A DNA stretch of 64,000 bases, taken from the NCBI RefSeq assembly GCF_009674625.1, contig NZ_WKJQ01000001.1, positions 806,001 to 870,000 of the forward strand, given 5' to 3'. Numbering within the stretch: the stretch's first letter is position 1; each line of letters starts with the position of its first letter. A model generated the notes under the pieces. The model worked only from the letters and a program-made list of their open reading frames with translations, was not told where the DNA came from and ran no database searches. This DNA comes from Haloferax marinum. Lineage in GTDB: Archaea > Halobacteriota > Halobacteria > Halobacteriales > Haloferacaceae. This document shows, piece after piece, positions 50,895 to 59,117 of the stretch. The position numbers and the translations under genes are program-made.

Positions 50895-52912
50895 GCGAAC
50901 CAACCTCCGATGAGACCGAGGCCGAGAAGTAGCGCCGTCAATCCGAGGGTGAGGAGCGCGGCGTAGTTGCTCACCACACCACTCTGGATACGCCTCATGC
51001 GCGAACCGAGGAACAGACTGACGCTGGAGACGCCGTTGACGACGCCGTCGACGACGCCTTGGTCGAACTTATCGAGTACGCGCGAGATGGGCTGGACGAC
51101 GCCAGTCGCGATCCAGACCTGGTACTCGTCTTGGTAGTAGTTGTTGTACAGTACGGTCTTGATGCTCCCGAGTTTCTCCGTGTGCTCGACGGGTTCGGGG
51201 ACGTTGTACAGCACGTACGCGAGACCGGCACCAGCGAGTGCGAGACCGAGCGAGACGGCCGCACCGATGGCGACCGTGCCCGCCTCACCGCCGATGTAAC
51301 CCGAACTGTACGGGATGAGTTCGGCGTAGTGGTGGGCGTTCAGCGAGTCGAAGCTCCCGTCGAGGAACTGGTGCAGGAAGTCGATTCCCTTGATGCCGAA
51401 GAGTTTCTCGACAGGGACCATGTTGACGAGACCAGCCGTCGCGGCGAGAACGCCGAGGACGGCGAGCGGAGCCTTCACGTTCCAGCGGACGCCGTGGGGG
51501 TTCCGCGCCGTCTCGGACCGGGGCTCACCGTGGAAGGTGAGGAACACCATGCGGAAGGTGTAGAAGCCGGTGAAGAAGACGGCAAGCAGGCCCATCGCGT
51601 AGGCAGCCAGCAGAATCGGACTGCCACCGAGGCCGTGGATGAGCGTCTCGTACAGCACCTCGTCTTTCGACCAGAAGCCGGCGAACGGGACGATACCCGC
51701 GAGCGCGAGCGACCCAGAGAGGAACGCGTAGTAGGTCACGGGCATCTTCTCTTTGAGACCACCCATGTCCCACATGTTCTCGTTGTGGTGCATCGCGATG
51801 ATGACCGAACCGGCACCGAGGAAGAGAAGCGCCTTGAAGAAGGCGTGCGTCATGAGGTGGAACGTCGCGGCGACGTAGCCACCGGCACCGAGGCCGAGCA
51901 TCATGTAGCCGTACTGGCTGATAGTCGAGTACGCGAGGACCTGCTTGATCTCTTTCTTGACGACACCCATCGTCGCCGCGAAGAGGGCGGTGAAGCCCCC
52001 GATGAGGGCGATGATGGCGAGCGTCGTCGGGGTCAGCGCGTAGAAGCCGTACATCCGGGCGACGAGGTAGACACCGGCCGCGACCATCGTCGCTGCGTGG
52101 ATGAGTGCGGAGACCGGGGTCGGACCTTCCATCGCGTCCGGAAGCCACGTGTGCAGGGGGAACTGCGCGGACTTGCCGACGACGCCTCCGAGAACGAGGA
52201 GGCCGACGACGGTGAACCACGCCTGTTCGCCCATGCCGAGGAACGTGTTGACCGAGTGTTCGCCGGCGAGCGCTTCTTCTGCGAGCACCGGGAAGGCGTC
52301 GGGGCCAGCGAAGGCCGCCGAGCCGAACGTCGCGAACACCGCGACGACACCGATGAGGAAGAAGTAGTCACCGAAGCGAGTGACCAAGAATGCCTTCTTC
52401 GCCGCGCTCGGCGGGCCGTCCTGGCGGAACCAGAAGCCGATGAGCAGGTAGGAACACAGCCCCACGAGCTCGAAGAACATGAACGCCATGAGCAGGTTGT
52501 CTGCGACGACGAACCCGAGCATGGAGGCGGTAAAGAGGCCGAGCCCGGCGTAGTAGCGCGGGAGGCCAGTCTGACCGTCGTCGTTCATGTAGCCGAGACT
52601 GAAGACGTGGACGAGGAACGCGATGAGCGTCACGATGACCAGCATCATCGCCGAAAGCGGGTCGATGAGGAGGCCGAACGTGAGGTCGACCGCGTCTAAC
52701 CCTTCTGCCCACGTGTAGATCGTCTGATTGTACGTCTGTCCGCCACTGACGGCGACGAACGTCGCGACTGCGAGCAGGAACGAGCCTGCAGTCGCGCCGA
52801 TGCCCGCCAGGGCACCTCCCTTCGGCATGTACCGCCCCGCCCCGAGTGCGATCAGGAACGAGAGGAACGGGAGGAGGACAATGGCCGGAGCGAATTCGAG
52901 TATGCCTGCCAT
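50891..52912 (-). CDS. nuoL: NADH-quinone oxidoreductase-like subunit L
   Basis: The 673-residue protein has the full NuoL length: a 14-helix antiporter core (PLHTWLPDAMEGPTPVSALIHAATMV near 240; AYSTISQYGYMMLGLG near 330) and the C-terminal part corresponding to the lateral helix and final helix. It should pump protons at the far end of the membrane arm. Its ATG follows the nuoK stop after four bases. Confidence 0.95.
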   Translation of the reverse strand: MAGILEFAPAIVLLPFLSFLIALGAGRYMPKGGALAGIGATAGSFLLAVATFVAVSGGQTYNQTIYTWAEGLDAVDLTFGLLIDPLSAMMLVIVTLIAFLVHVFSLGYMNDDGQTGLPRYYAGLGLFTASMLGFVVADNLLMAFMFFELVGLCSYLLIGFWFRQDGPPSAAKKAFLVTRFGDYFFLIGVVAVFATFGSAAFAGPDAFPVLAEEALAGEHSVNTFLGMGEQAWFTVVGLLVLGGVVGKSAQFPLHTWLPDAMEGPTPVSALIHAATMVAAGVYLVARMYGFYALTPTTLAIIALIGGFTALFAATMGVVKKEIKQVLAYSTISQYGYMMLGLGAGGYVAATFHLMTHAFFKALLFLGAGSVIIAMHHNENMWDMGGLKEKMPVTYYAFLSGSLALAGIVPFAGFWSKDEVLYETLIHGLGGSPILLAAYAMGLLAVFFTGFYTFRMVFLTFHGEPRSETARNPHGVRWNVKAPLAVLGVLAATAGLVNMVPVEKLFGIKGIDFLHQFLDGSFDSLNAHHYAELIPYSSGYIGGEAGTVAIGAAVSLGLALAGAGLAYVLYNVPEPVEHTEKLGSIKTVLYNNYYQDEYQVWIATGVVQPISRVLDKFDQGVVDGVVNGVSSVSLFLGSRMRRIQSGVVSNYAALLTLGLTALLLGLGLIGGWFA

Positions 52913-52916
52913 AAAT

Positions 52917-53219
52917 TTACCACCTCATCGTCGTTGCCTTCGTGACGTCGACGTCGTCGAAGTTGCGGTACAGTACGAGGATGATACCGATACCCACCGC
53001 GACCTCGGCGGCGGCGAGCGCCATCGTGAAGAGGCCGAACGTCTGGCCCGTCACGTTGCCCCAGTAGTAGGAGAACGCGACGAGGTTGATGTTCGCGGCG
53101 TTGAGCATCAGTTCGACCGACATCAGGAACAACAGCGCGTTCCGCCGGGTGAGCAGGCCGAAGAGGCCGATGCAGAACACCGCGGCAGACAGGATGAGGT
53201 AGTACTGTGCGGGTACCAT
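52917..53219 (-). CDS. nuoK: NADH-quinone oxidoreductase-like subunit K
   Basis: The 100-residue protein has three transmembrane helices with the two conserved Glu residues in helices 2 and 3 (LMSVELMLNAANINLVAF and ALAAAEVAVGIGIILVLYR), which form part of the proton path. Size and pattern match NuoK. The start ATG shares one base with the stop of the preceding NuoJ half gene. Confidence 0.95.
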   Translation of the reverse strand: MVPAQYYLILSAAVFCIGLFGLLTRRNALLFLMSVELMLNAANINLVAFSYYWGNVTGQTFGLFTMALAAAEVAVGIGIILVLYRNFDDVDVTKATTMRW

Positions 53220-53587
53220 CAGTGGTCACCCTCCTCATCGTCGAACAGCGTGCGCTTGAGTTCCCGACCGCCGTCGGTCAGGATGGTGCGCATCTGACCG
53301 CTTTCTCCCTCGCGGCGTGCGAGGAGGACTGCGCCAGCGAGTGCGGCGACGAGCACGAGGTCGATGATTTCGAACGCGACCAGCATGCTTTCGCCTGGGA
53401 CGCTGCCGAAGTCGAGGTTGAACATCGTGTATCCGATGCTCGCGGTCAGATTAGCTCCCTCCGCGAACCCTTGTGGGTTCGGGAACGACGCACCGAGGAA
53501 CACGACTGCCATCACGACGAACAGCGCGACGGCAGCGAGTCCGGGTACGAGATGCGAACCGAGCTTCAACTGTGGTTTCGTGGTCAT
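53219..53587 (-). CDS. nuoJ2: NuoJ-like subunit, C-terminal half (split NuoJ)
   Basis: The 122-residue protein has two helices: about 13-33 (GLAAVALFVVMAVVFLGA) and about 67-90 (VAFEIIDLVLVAALAGAVLLARR). The second is the last NuoJ helix that leads to NuoK. It corresponds to the C-terminal half of bacterial NuoJ. An intervening stretch (ANLTASIGYTMFNLDFGSVPGES) lies outside the membrane. It overlaps the N-terminal-half gene by four bases. Split NuoJ is, as I recall, normal in haloarchaea. Confidence 0.9.
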   Translation of the reverse strand: MTTKPQLKLGSHLVPGLAAVALFVVMAVVFLGASFPNPQGFAEGANLTASIGYTMFNLDFGSVPGESMLVAFEIIDLVLVAALAGAVLLARREGESGQMRTILTDGGRELKRTLFDDEEGDH

Positions 53588-53844
53588 GTACTACTCACCT
53601 CCGGGTTGATACGCGTCAGCATCACGGCGAACGTAATGAGAATCAGCACCCCGCCGACGTAGACGAGGATCTGCATGGCGGCGAGGAACTCCGCCTGCAA
53701 CATCACGTAATGCACCGCGACGCTCAAGAGCGCGCCCCCGAGCAGGAGTGCGGAATGCCAGATGTCCCGCACGAGGACGACGCCCAGGCTGCAGCCCACG
53801 GTGATGAGGGCGAACAGCGCGAACGCGATGGTTTCATAAACCAT
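53584..53844 (-). CDS. nuoJ1: NuoJ-like subunit, N-terminal half (split NuoJ)
   Basis: The 86-residue protein has three helices and the conserved NuoJ segment AEFLAAMQILVYVGGVLILITFAVML, which contains the pi-bulge helix 3 of NuoJ. It represents the first half of NuoJ. A strong Shine-Dalgarno (AAGGAG, near 53852-53857 on the minus strand) lies nine bases before the ATG, unlike most genes here. It is followed by the second half with a four-base overlap. Confidence 0.92.
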   Translation of the reverse strand: MVYETIAFALFALITVGCSLGVVLVRDIWHSALLLGGALLSVAVHYVMLQAEFLAAMQILVYVGGVLILITFAVMLTRINPEVSST

Positions 53845-53949
53845 TGTGTGTGTCTCCTTGAGATATCCCTTTGAACATTTCGAGAACGTCCTCAGTGCCC
53901 CGTAACGGGCGCACGCTGACGGTACTCGAACGATTCACTCGCGGTCATG

Positions 53950-54411
53950 TTACTGATAGTCGACCTCTCCTTCGCCCTCGCCGACCCACGCGTTGCGGTC
54001 GGGGTTGCGAGAGTTGAGCGGGTCGATATCCTTGTACCACGGGACGTTCTTGAGCTGTTCTTTGTTGTAGACGAAGTCGTTCTTGGTGTCGGCCGTGAAC
54101 TCGAAGTTCTGCGTGAGCAGAATCGCGTCGACGGGACAGACCTCCTCACACAGTCGGCAGTAGATACACTGGCCGATGTGCAGGTTGTACTGTTCGCCGT
54201 TGCGCTTGTCGTCTTGAACGATCTGAATCGTGTCGTTCGGACAGACGTTCTCACACTGGCGGCACCAGATACAGCGCTCTTGGCTGAACTTGTGGACACC
54301 GCGGAAGCGCGGACTCACTTCGGGCGCTTCCTCGGGGTACTCGACCGTGAAGGTCTGCCCGTCGAGTGCGTGCTTCAGCGTCACTGCCATACCCTTCAGA
54401 ATTCCAATCAT
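53950..54411 (-). CDS. nuoI: NADH-quinone oxidoreductase-like subunit I (two 4Fe-4S)
   Basis: The 153-residue protein has two ferredoxin-type clusters: CIWCRQCENVCP and CIYCRLCEEVCP, eight Cys in all for clusters N6a and N6b. The N-terminus (MAVTLKHALDGQTFTVEYPE) replaces the longer helix of bacterial NuoI. The ATG overlaps the nuoH stop by four bases. A 105-base gap follows before nuoJ1, with a short CCCG-TAA-CGGG dyad (53899-53909), the largest gap in the operon. Confidence 0.95.
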   Translation of the reverse strand: MIGILKGMAVTLKHALDGQTFTVEYPEEAPEVSPRFRGVHKFSQERCIWCRQCENVCPNDTIQIVQDDKRNGEQYNLHIGQCIYCRLCEEVCPVDAILLTQNFEFTADTKNDFVYNKEQLKNVPWYKDIDPLNSRNPDRNAWVGEGEGEVDYQ

Positions 54412-55457
54412 GCAATCACCCCCACGATGATGGCCGTGAGAACCAGGTTGGCGAAGGACAAGACGAGCATGCCCTTCCAACCGATTTCGAGGAACTGGTC
54501 GACGCGAAGGCGCGGCACTGCAGAGCGCGCCCACTGGGTGAACAGGAAGAACGCCCAGATTTTGATGGTGAACCAGACGAACCCAGGCAGGACCGGCCCT
54601 GCGGGGCCGCCGAGGAACAGCGTCGCCGCGATAGCGCCACCGAGGAAGATGTGGATGAACTCACCGAGGTAGATGAGGACGAAGTAGATAGAGGAGTACT
54701 CCGTCTGATACCCGGCGACGATTTCGGTCGGCGCTTCGGGGATGTCGAACGGGTTGCGTCCAATCTCCGCGAGGTTCGCGATGATGAACAGCGCGAACGC
54801 GAACGGGTTGACGAACGCGAACCAGGTCGGAATCGACACGCCCGCGACCGTGAGCAGCGGTTCTGCCTGCACGGCGACGATTTCGCTCATGCGAAGCGAC
54901 CCGGCGAAGATGACGACCGAGGCCGCGGTGATGACGAGCGGAATCTCGTAGGCGATGTTCGCTGCGACGGCGCGAAGCGCACCGATGAGCGAGAACTTGT
55001 TGTTCGACGCGTAGCCAGACATGACGAGACCGAGCGAGGCAATCGACGCCGCCGCGAAGGCGAACGCGAGGCCAGTTTCGGGGTCTGCGAGTTGGATACC
55101 GTTCCCCATCGGGATGACAGCGAACCCAAGCAGCGCAGAAAACGGAATGATCATCGGTGCGATGTCCCACGCGGGACGGTCGACGCCTTCGGGAACGATG
55201 AGTTCCTTCGACATCAGACGGACAGCGTCCGGAATGATGACGAGCAACCCGAACGGCCCGATACGGTTGACCGCGATACGGTCACCGAACGCGGCCGTAA
55301 TCTTCCGTTTCGCCCACGGGCCGGCGATTGCCGTCGTGATGAGCATGATGTTGGCGATGATGAACGCGCCAATCAGCCCACCGACGACGTCGCCGAGGAC
55401 GCCTTCGAGGCCGAGGAGGCCGCTGATGGTGTCCGGAAGCGTAACTTGCAGACTCAT
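54408..55457 (-). CDS. nuoH: NADH-quinone oxidoreductase-like subunit H
   Basis: The 349-residue protein is the quinone-site membrane subunit with eight or nine helices. Key conserved loops are IGPFGLLVIIPDAVRLMSKE near 65-85, ANLAEIGRNPFDIPEAPTEIVAGY near 225-250 and the C-terminal PRLRVDQFLEIGWK. The TIAD-type acid residues sit in the E-rich loop. The ATG at 55457 shares its A with the nuoCD stop. Confidence 0.95.
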   Translation of the reverse strand: MSLQVTLPDTISGLLGLEGVLGDVVGGLIGAFIIANIMLITTAIAGPWAKRKITAAFGDRIAVNRIGPFGLLVIIPDAVRLMSKELIVPEGVDRPAWDIAPMIIPFSALLGFAVIPMGNGIQLADPETGLAFAFAAASIASLGLVMSGYASNNKFSLIGALRAVAANIAYEIPLVITAASVVIFAGSLRMSEIVAVQAEPLLTVAGVSIPTWFAFVNPFAFALFIIANLAEIGRNPFDIPEAPTEIVAGYQTEYSSIYFVLIYLGEFIHIFLGGAIAATLFLGGPAGPVLPGFVWFTIKIWAFFLFTQWARSAVPRLRVDQFLEIGWKGMLVLSFANLVLTAIIVGVIA

Positions 55458-57124
55458 CAACGGTCCACCTCGCCGAGAACGATGTCGAGGCTACCGAGCG
55501 ATGCGATCATGTCCGGGATGTATTCGCCTTCGGACATCTCGGGGAGTGTCTGGAGGTTGGAGAAACACGGACTGCGAATCTTGAATCGGGCCGGCTTGTC
55601 CGTGCCGTCGGCGCGGATGTAGATGCCGAGTTCGCCCTTCGCGCCTTCGACGGCGCGGTAGATTTCCGTGTCCTCGTCGGGTTTGAGGGTGCGCGGAACG
55701 TTCGCCTGGATGTTCCGCTCGTCTTCTGGCCAGTCTTCGAGCAGGTCGACACACTGCTGGATAATCTTGGCCGACTCCTCGACTTCGCGCATACGCACGA
55801 GCAGGCGCGAGAAGTTGTCACAGCCGTCTTCGACGACGACGTCCCAGTCGAGTTTGTCGTAGTAGCCGTAGGGGTCGTCGCGGCGAAGGTCGTAGTCGAT
55901 GCCAGACCCACGGGCGACCGGTCCGGTCGCACCGTAGCTCTTGGCGACTTCCGGTGGGAGGACACCAGTCCCGACCGTACGGGCCTGGAGAATCTCGTTC
56001 GAGGTGATCATGTCGTGGTACTCCTCGAGCGCCTCCGGCAGGTCGTCGATGAAGTCACGAATCTTCTCGAAGAACTCCTCGCGGGGTTCTGGGAGGTCCC
56101 AGACGACGCCACCGAGACGGAAGTAGTTGAACATCATCCGCTGACCGGTGAGGTCTTCGAGGATGTTCTGGACGATTTCACGGTCCCGCATGGCGTACAT
56201 GAAGATTGCCGTGAAGTCGCCGTAGACGTCGAGTGCGAACGTGCCGAGCGCGATCATGTGCGACGCGATACGGCAGAGTTCGGCACCCATCGTCCGGATT
56301 ATCTGTGCGTACTCCGGGACCTCGATGTCCGCGAGGTCCTCTGCGGTGCGGGCGTAGGCCCACTCGTTGAGGAGTCCAGCCGAGATGTAGTCCCAGCGGT
56401 CGGGGTACGGCATAATCTGGTGACGGTACGTCCCCATCTGGCACATCTGCTCTTCACTGCGGTGGAGGTAGCCGATGTCGGGGTCGAGGTCGACGACCTG
56501 TTCGCCGTCGACGACCGTCTCGACGTGCAGCACACCGTGGGTCGCCGGGTGGTGTGGGCCGATGTTGATGAACATCGTGTTGCCCTCGTCACCGCGACTG
56601 TCCTGTGCGAGGGGGTTGGCGTGCTCGGTGAGCGTCGCAATCTGCGGACGGTCCTGGTCGTAGTCGAGTCCCAGTGGGTGACCCTGCCACGTTTCCGGGA
56701 GGAGGATGCGGCGAAGGTCCGGGTGGTCCTCGTACCGAATTCCGACGAGGTCGTACGCTTCACGCTCGTGCCAGTCGGCCGTGCGGAACACGGGTTCTGC
56801 AGTCTGGCTGACCGGGTCGTCCTTCGACGTCGGGACGACGATGCTCACTTCGTCGGTGCGCTCGTCGTACTTCGTCAGGTGGTAGATGGACTCGTAGCGG
56901 TCCTCGTACTCCTGTGCGGTGACACACGAGAGGTGGTCGAATCCAGCCTCGTCGCGAAGTTTGAACAGCGTCTCTTGGACCTGGTCGGGTCGGATGACGA
57001 AGCCCGGTGCGTTGAGGTGTTCTTCGCGGCTGATGACGAGGTCACCGAGCAGGTCGGCGAGTTCGTCGCCACGGGAGCGCTCTTGCACTGCGTCTTCTTG
57101 CGGTTCCTGTTCTTCCACGCTCAT
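55457..57124 (-). CDS. nuoCD: NuoC-NuoD fusion subunit
   Basis: The 555-residue protein joins NuoC (about 1-170; DWHEREAYDLVGIRYEDHPDLRRILLP) with NuoD (about 185-555; NIGPHHPATHGVLH, IGYLHRSEEQMCQ and TMGAELCRIASHMI). NuoD corresponds to the hydrogenase large subunit but lacks the Ni-binding Cys, as in complex I. The His in PHHPATHG is near the quinone. The fusion is also known in some bacteria. It overlaps nuoB by four bases. Confidence 0.95.
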   Translation of the reverse strand: MSVEEQEPQEDAVQERSRGDELADLLGDLVISREEHLNAPGFVIRPDQVQETLFKLRDEAGFDHLSCVTAQEYEDRYESIYHLTKYDERTDEVSIVVPTSKDDPVSQTAEPVFRTADWHEREAYDLVGIRYEDHPDLRRILLPETWQGHPLGLDYDQDRPQIATLTEHANPLAQDSRGDEGNTMFINIGPHHPATHGVLHVETVVDGEQVVDLDPDIGYLHRSEEQMCQMGTYRHQIMPYPDRWDYISAGLLNEWAYARTAEDLADIEVPEYAQIIRTMGAELCRIASHMIALGTFALDVYGDFTAIFMYAMRDREIVQNILEDLTGQRMMFNYFRLGGVVWDLPEPREEFFEKIRDFIDDLPEALEEYHDMITSNEILQARTVGTGVLPPEVAKSYGATGPVARGSGIDYDLRRDDPYGYYDKLDWDVVVEDGCDNFSRLLVRMREVEESAKIIQQCVDLLEDWPEDERNIQANVPRTLKPDEDTEIYRAVEGAKGELGIYIRADGTDKPARFKIRSPCFSNLQTLPEMSEGEYIPDMIASLGSLDIVLGEVDR

Positions 57125-57822
57125 GGTGAATCAGCCCAGTTGTACCGCATGACGAGGTCGTCTTCGTCGATTTGCTCTGCGAGTTTGTCGACGATTTCGT
57201 CGCGCTCGAGGTCGCCAAACTGTTCGAGTTCGTAGGGCTTGACCGTGACGGGGCTCGACTCGCCGTTCGCGATACGCTCTTGGAGCTTCGCGATACCGTA
57301 GACGAGTGCTTCCGGGCGCGGCGGGCAACCGGGGATGTGGATGTCCACCGGGATGACCTCTTCTGCGCCCTTGACGACGTTGTAACTCTCCTGGAACGGG
57401 CCGCCCGAGATGGTACACGAACCCATGCCGACGACGAACTTCGGTTCGGGCATCTGGTCGTACACACGCTTCATGCGCGGGGCGAACTTCGAAACGATGG
57501 TCCCCGGCACGATGATGACGTCGGCCTGTCGTGGCGACGCACGCGGCACACCGGCCGCGAAGCGGTCCAGGTCGTGCTTGATCGCGTACGTGTGCATCAT
57601 CTCGATACTGCAGCAAGCGATACCGAACTGCAGCATAAACATCGAGGACCCACGAACCCAATTCATGAACTTGTCGAACTTCGTGAGGATGAACGGCGAC
57701 GAACCGAACGCCTCCCGAAGTTTCGAGTTGAACCGGTCGTCCGCGCCGGCCATGCGGGCGTCGCGGGTCTCGGTCTGTACCTGTGTATCGTCCGTGACGA
57801 ATGGTTTTTGTTCGCTACTCAT
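57121..57822 (-). CDS. nuoB: NADH-quinone oxidoreductase-like subunit B (N2 cluster)
   Basis: The 233-residue protein binds the N2 4Fe-4S cluster by Cys residues in CCSIEMMHT, GSCTISGG and GCPPRPEAL, the expected unusual adjacent-Cys pattern. The N-terminal 70 residues are longer than in bacteria and polar. Both overlaps with neighbours are four bases, so translation is coupled along the operon. It passes electrons to quinone. Confidence 0.95.
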   Translation of the reverse strand: MSSEQKPFVTDDTQVQTETRDARMAGADDRFNSKLREAFGSSPFILTKFDKFMNWVRGSSMFMLQFGIACCSIEMMHTYAIKHDLDRFAAGVPRASPRQADVIIVPGTIVSKFAPRMKRVYDQMPEPKFVVGMGSCTISGGPFQESYNVVKGAEEVIPVDIHIPGCPPRPEALVYGIAKLQERIANGESSPVTVKPYELEQFGDLERDEIVDKLAEQIDEDDLVMRYNWADSP

Positions 57823-58235
57823 GCGTCTTGTCTCTCTGTCTTACGACGGTTCGCCTGCGGGCTTTTGACCCACTTGACGGCGCCGTTGCGCCACGCCCAG
57901 ACGAGTCCGACGACGAGCACACCGATGAAAACGAGCATCGGTGTCAGAATCGTCGCCAGAGACGCGCCTTGTTCGAGAGCGGAGCGGTAGATGACTGTCC
58001 ATGGGAAAATCAGGACAGTCTCGATGTCGAACACGACGAACAGCAACGCGACCATGTAGTACTGTATGTTAAACTGGACGCGTGCCGTGCCGGTCGGCAC
58101 CTCACCACTCTCGTAGGTGGCACTCTTTCCTTGTTCCGGTACGCTTGGGCGAAGCATCGCCGACATCGCCATCATGACTAATGGTAAGCCGACAGCGACG
58201 ACGCCCATCGCACCGATTGCAATCCAATCACTCAT
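57819..58235 (-). CDS. nuoA: NADH-quinone oxidoreductase-like subunit A
   Basis: The 138-residue protein has three helices with the NuoA pattern YESGEVPTGTARVQFNIQYYMVALLFVVFDIET and the conserved Asp/Glu pair in VFDIETVLIFPW. It is the first gene of the operon. GGGAG about ten bases before the ATG is a possible Shine-Dalgarno. The operon contains no NuoE, F or G, so the NADH-oxidising module is missing or replaced. Confidence 0.95.
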   Translation of the reverse strand: MSDWIAIGAMGVVAVGLPLVMMAMSAMLRPSVPEQGKSATYESGEVPTGTARVQFNIQYYMVALLFVVFDIETVLIFPWTVIYRSALEQGASLATILTPMLVFIGVLVVGLVWAWRNGAVKWVKSPQANRRKTERQDA

Positions 58236-58275
58236 GCGGTGTCTCCCTGACGTGCGGCGGTTAGAAGCGCTCCCC

Positions 58276-58282
58276 TATAAAC
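58276..58282 (-). promoter_or_regulatory. Probable nuo operon promoter (TATA box)
   Basis: The minus strand reads GTTTATA within AATGTTTATAGGGG, the best TATA match upstream of nuoA. A start about 27 bases downstream gives a leader of around 17 bases before the ATG at 58235, long enough for the GGGAG site. Confidence 0.6.
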
Positions 58283-58423
58283 ATTGATTTGTGTGTTTCG
58301 GGCGCGAGAAGGCTTCTAAAAGGAAAATACGCTCATAGACGCCCGGAGGAGCGCTCCGGGGACGTTTCGGCCGAAATCGCGTCCGACGCGCCCCGCCAGC
58401 GACCCTCAAAATTGGGGGATATG

Positions 58424-59038
58424 TTACCGGGAAGATTCGCGGAAGCCCGCGATACCGAGGTCGTGGAGCGCGGCGGACGTTTCGGCCACGTCGGCGACGA
58501 GTTCTTCGTGATACTCGACGAGTCTGTCTTCGAGTTCCGGATAGCCGCGCGCGAGCATCTGGACCGCCGACAGTGCCGCGTTGAACGACTTGCCGGCGTC
58601 GACGGCGACGATGGGCGCTCCCGTCGGCATCCCGATGACCGAGTCGACGGACTTCTCCTGGACGGGGACGCCGACGACGGGGAGCGGATACGCGATGGAC
58701 GCGGTCATGTTCGGGAGGTCGGCAGACTTCCCGCCCGCGCCCGCGATGATAACTTCGACGCCGCGCGCTCTCGCCGTCTCACCGTAGGCGTACATCAGGT
58801 CCGGCGTCCGGTGTGCGGAGACGACGTACGTCTCGTAGGTGAACCGCTCGTCGGGTGCGTCGTCGAAATCCGTCTGTTCACCGAACCCGAGCGTGTCGAG
58901 CGCCTCGTGCGCGCCGGACATCACGTCGAGGTCGGAGTCCGACCCCATGATGATGCCCACGTCGGGCGTCGTCGCGGGGTCACGGTCTGCGTCGGCCTGT
59001 GCGTGAAGTTCGTCGATGAGGTCCTGTTCGGTCGTCAT
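58424..59038 (-). CDS. purE: N5-carboxyaminoimidazole ribonucleotide mutase PurE
   Basis: The 204-residue protein has the class I PurE motifs GSDSDLDVM near 32, SAHRTPD near 75 and GAGGKSADLPNM with GMPTGAP in the active site. It converts N5-CAIR to CAIR in purine synthesis, acting after PurK. The N-terminal 25 residues and the C-terminal tail (RLVEYHEELVADV onward) make it slightly longer than bacterial PurE. It follows purK after 79 bases and has no clear promoter of its own. Confidence 0.95.
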   Translation of the reverse strand: MTTEQDLIDELHAQADADRDPATTPDVGIIMGSDSDLDVMSGAHEALDTLGFGEQTDFDDAPDERFTYETYVVSAHRTPDLMYAYGETARARGVEVIIAGAGGKSADLPNMTASIAYPLPVVGVPVQEKSVDSVIGMPTGAPIVAVDAGKSFNAALSAVQMLARGYPELEDRLVEYHEELVADVAETSAALHDLGIAGFRESSR

Positions 59039-59046
59039 TGATGATG

Positions 59047-59076
59047 AGGTGTGGTGTTCGGAGGTGTGGTGTTCGA
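59047..59076. repeat. 15-bp tandem repeat between purK and purE
   Basis: AGGTGTGGTGTTCGG (59047-59061) is followed by AGGTGTGGTGTTCGA (59062-59076) and then a weaker AGGGGTGGT. It fills part of the 79-base gap between the two purine genes. Confidence 0.7.
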
Positions 59077-59117
59077 AGGGGTGGTCAGTTCGGGATGGTT
59101 CGGTCGGAGGTGAGCAG

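Noticed and set aside
51059..52699. Frames of about 500 codons antisense to nuoL and nuoN
   Set aside because: They are charged, Arg- and Glu-rich shadows of membrane protein genes with complete conserved motifs on the other strand.
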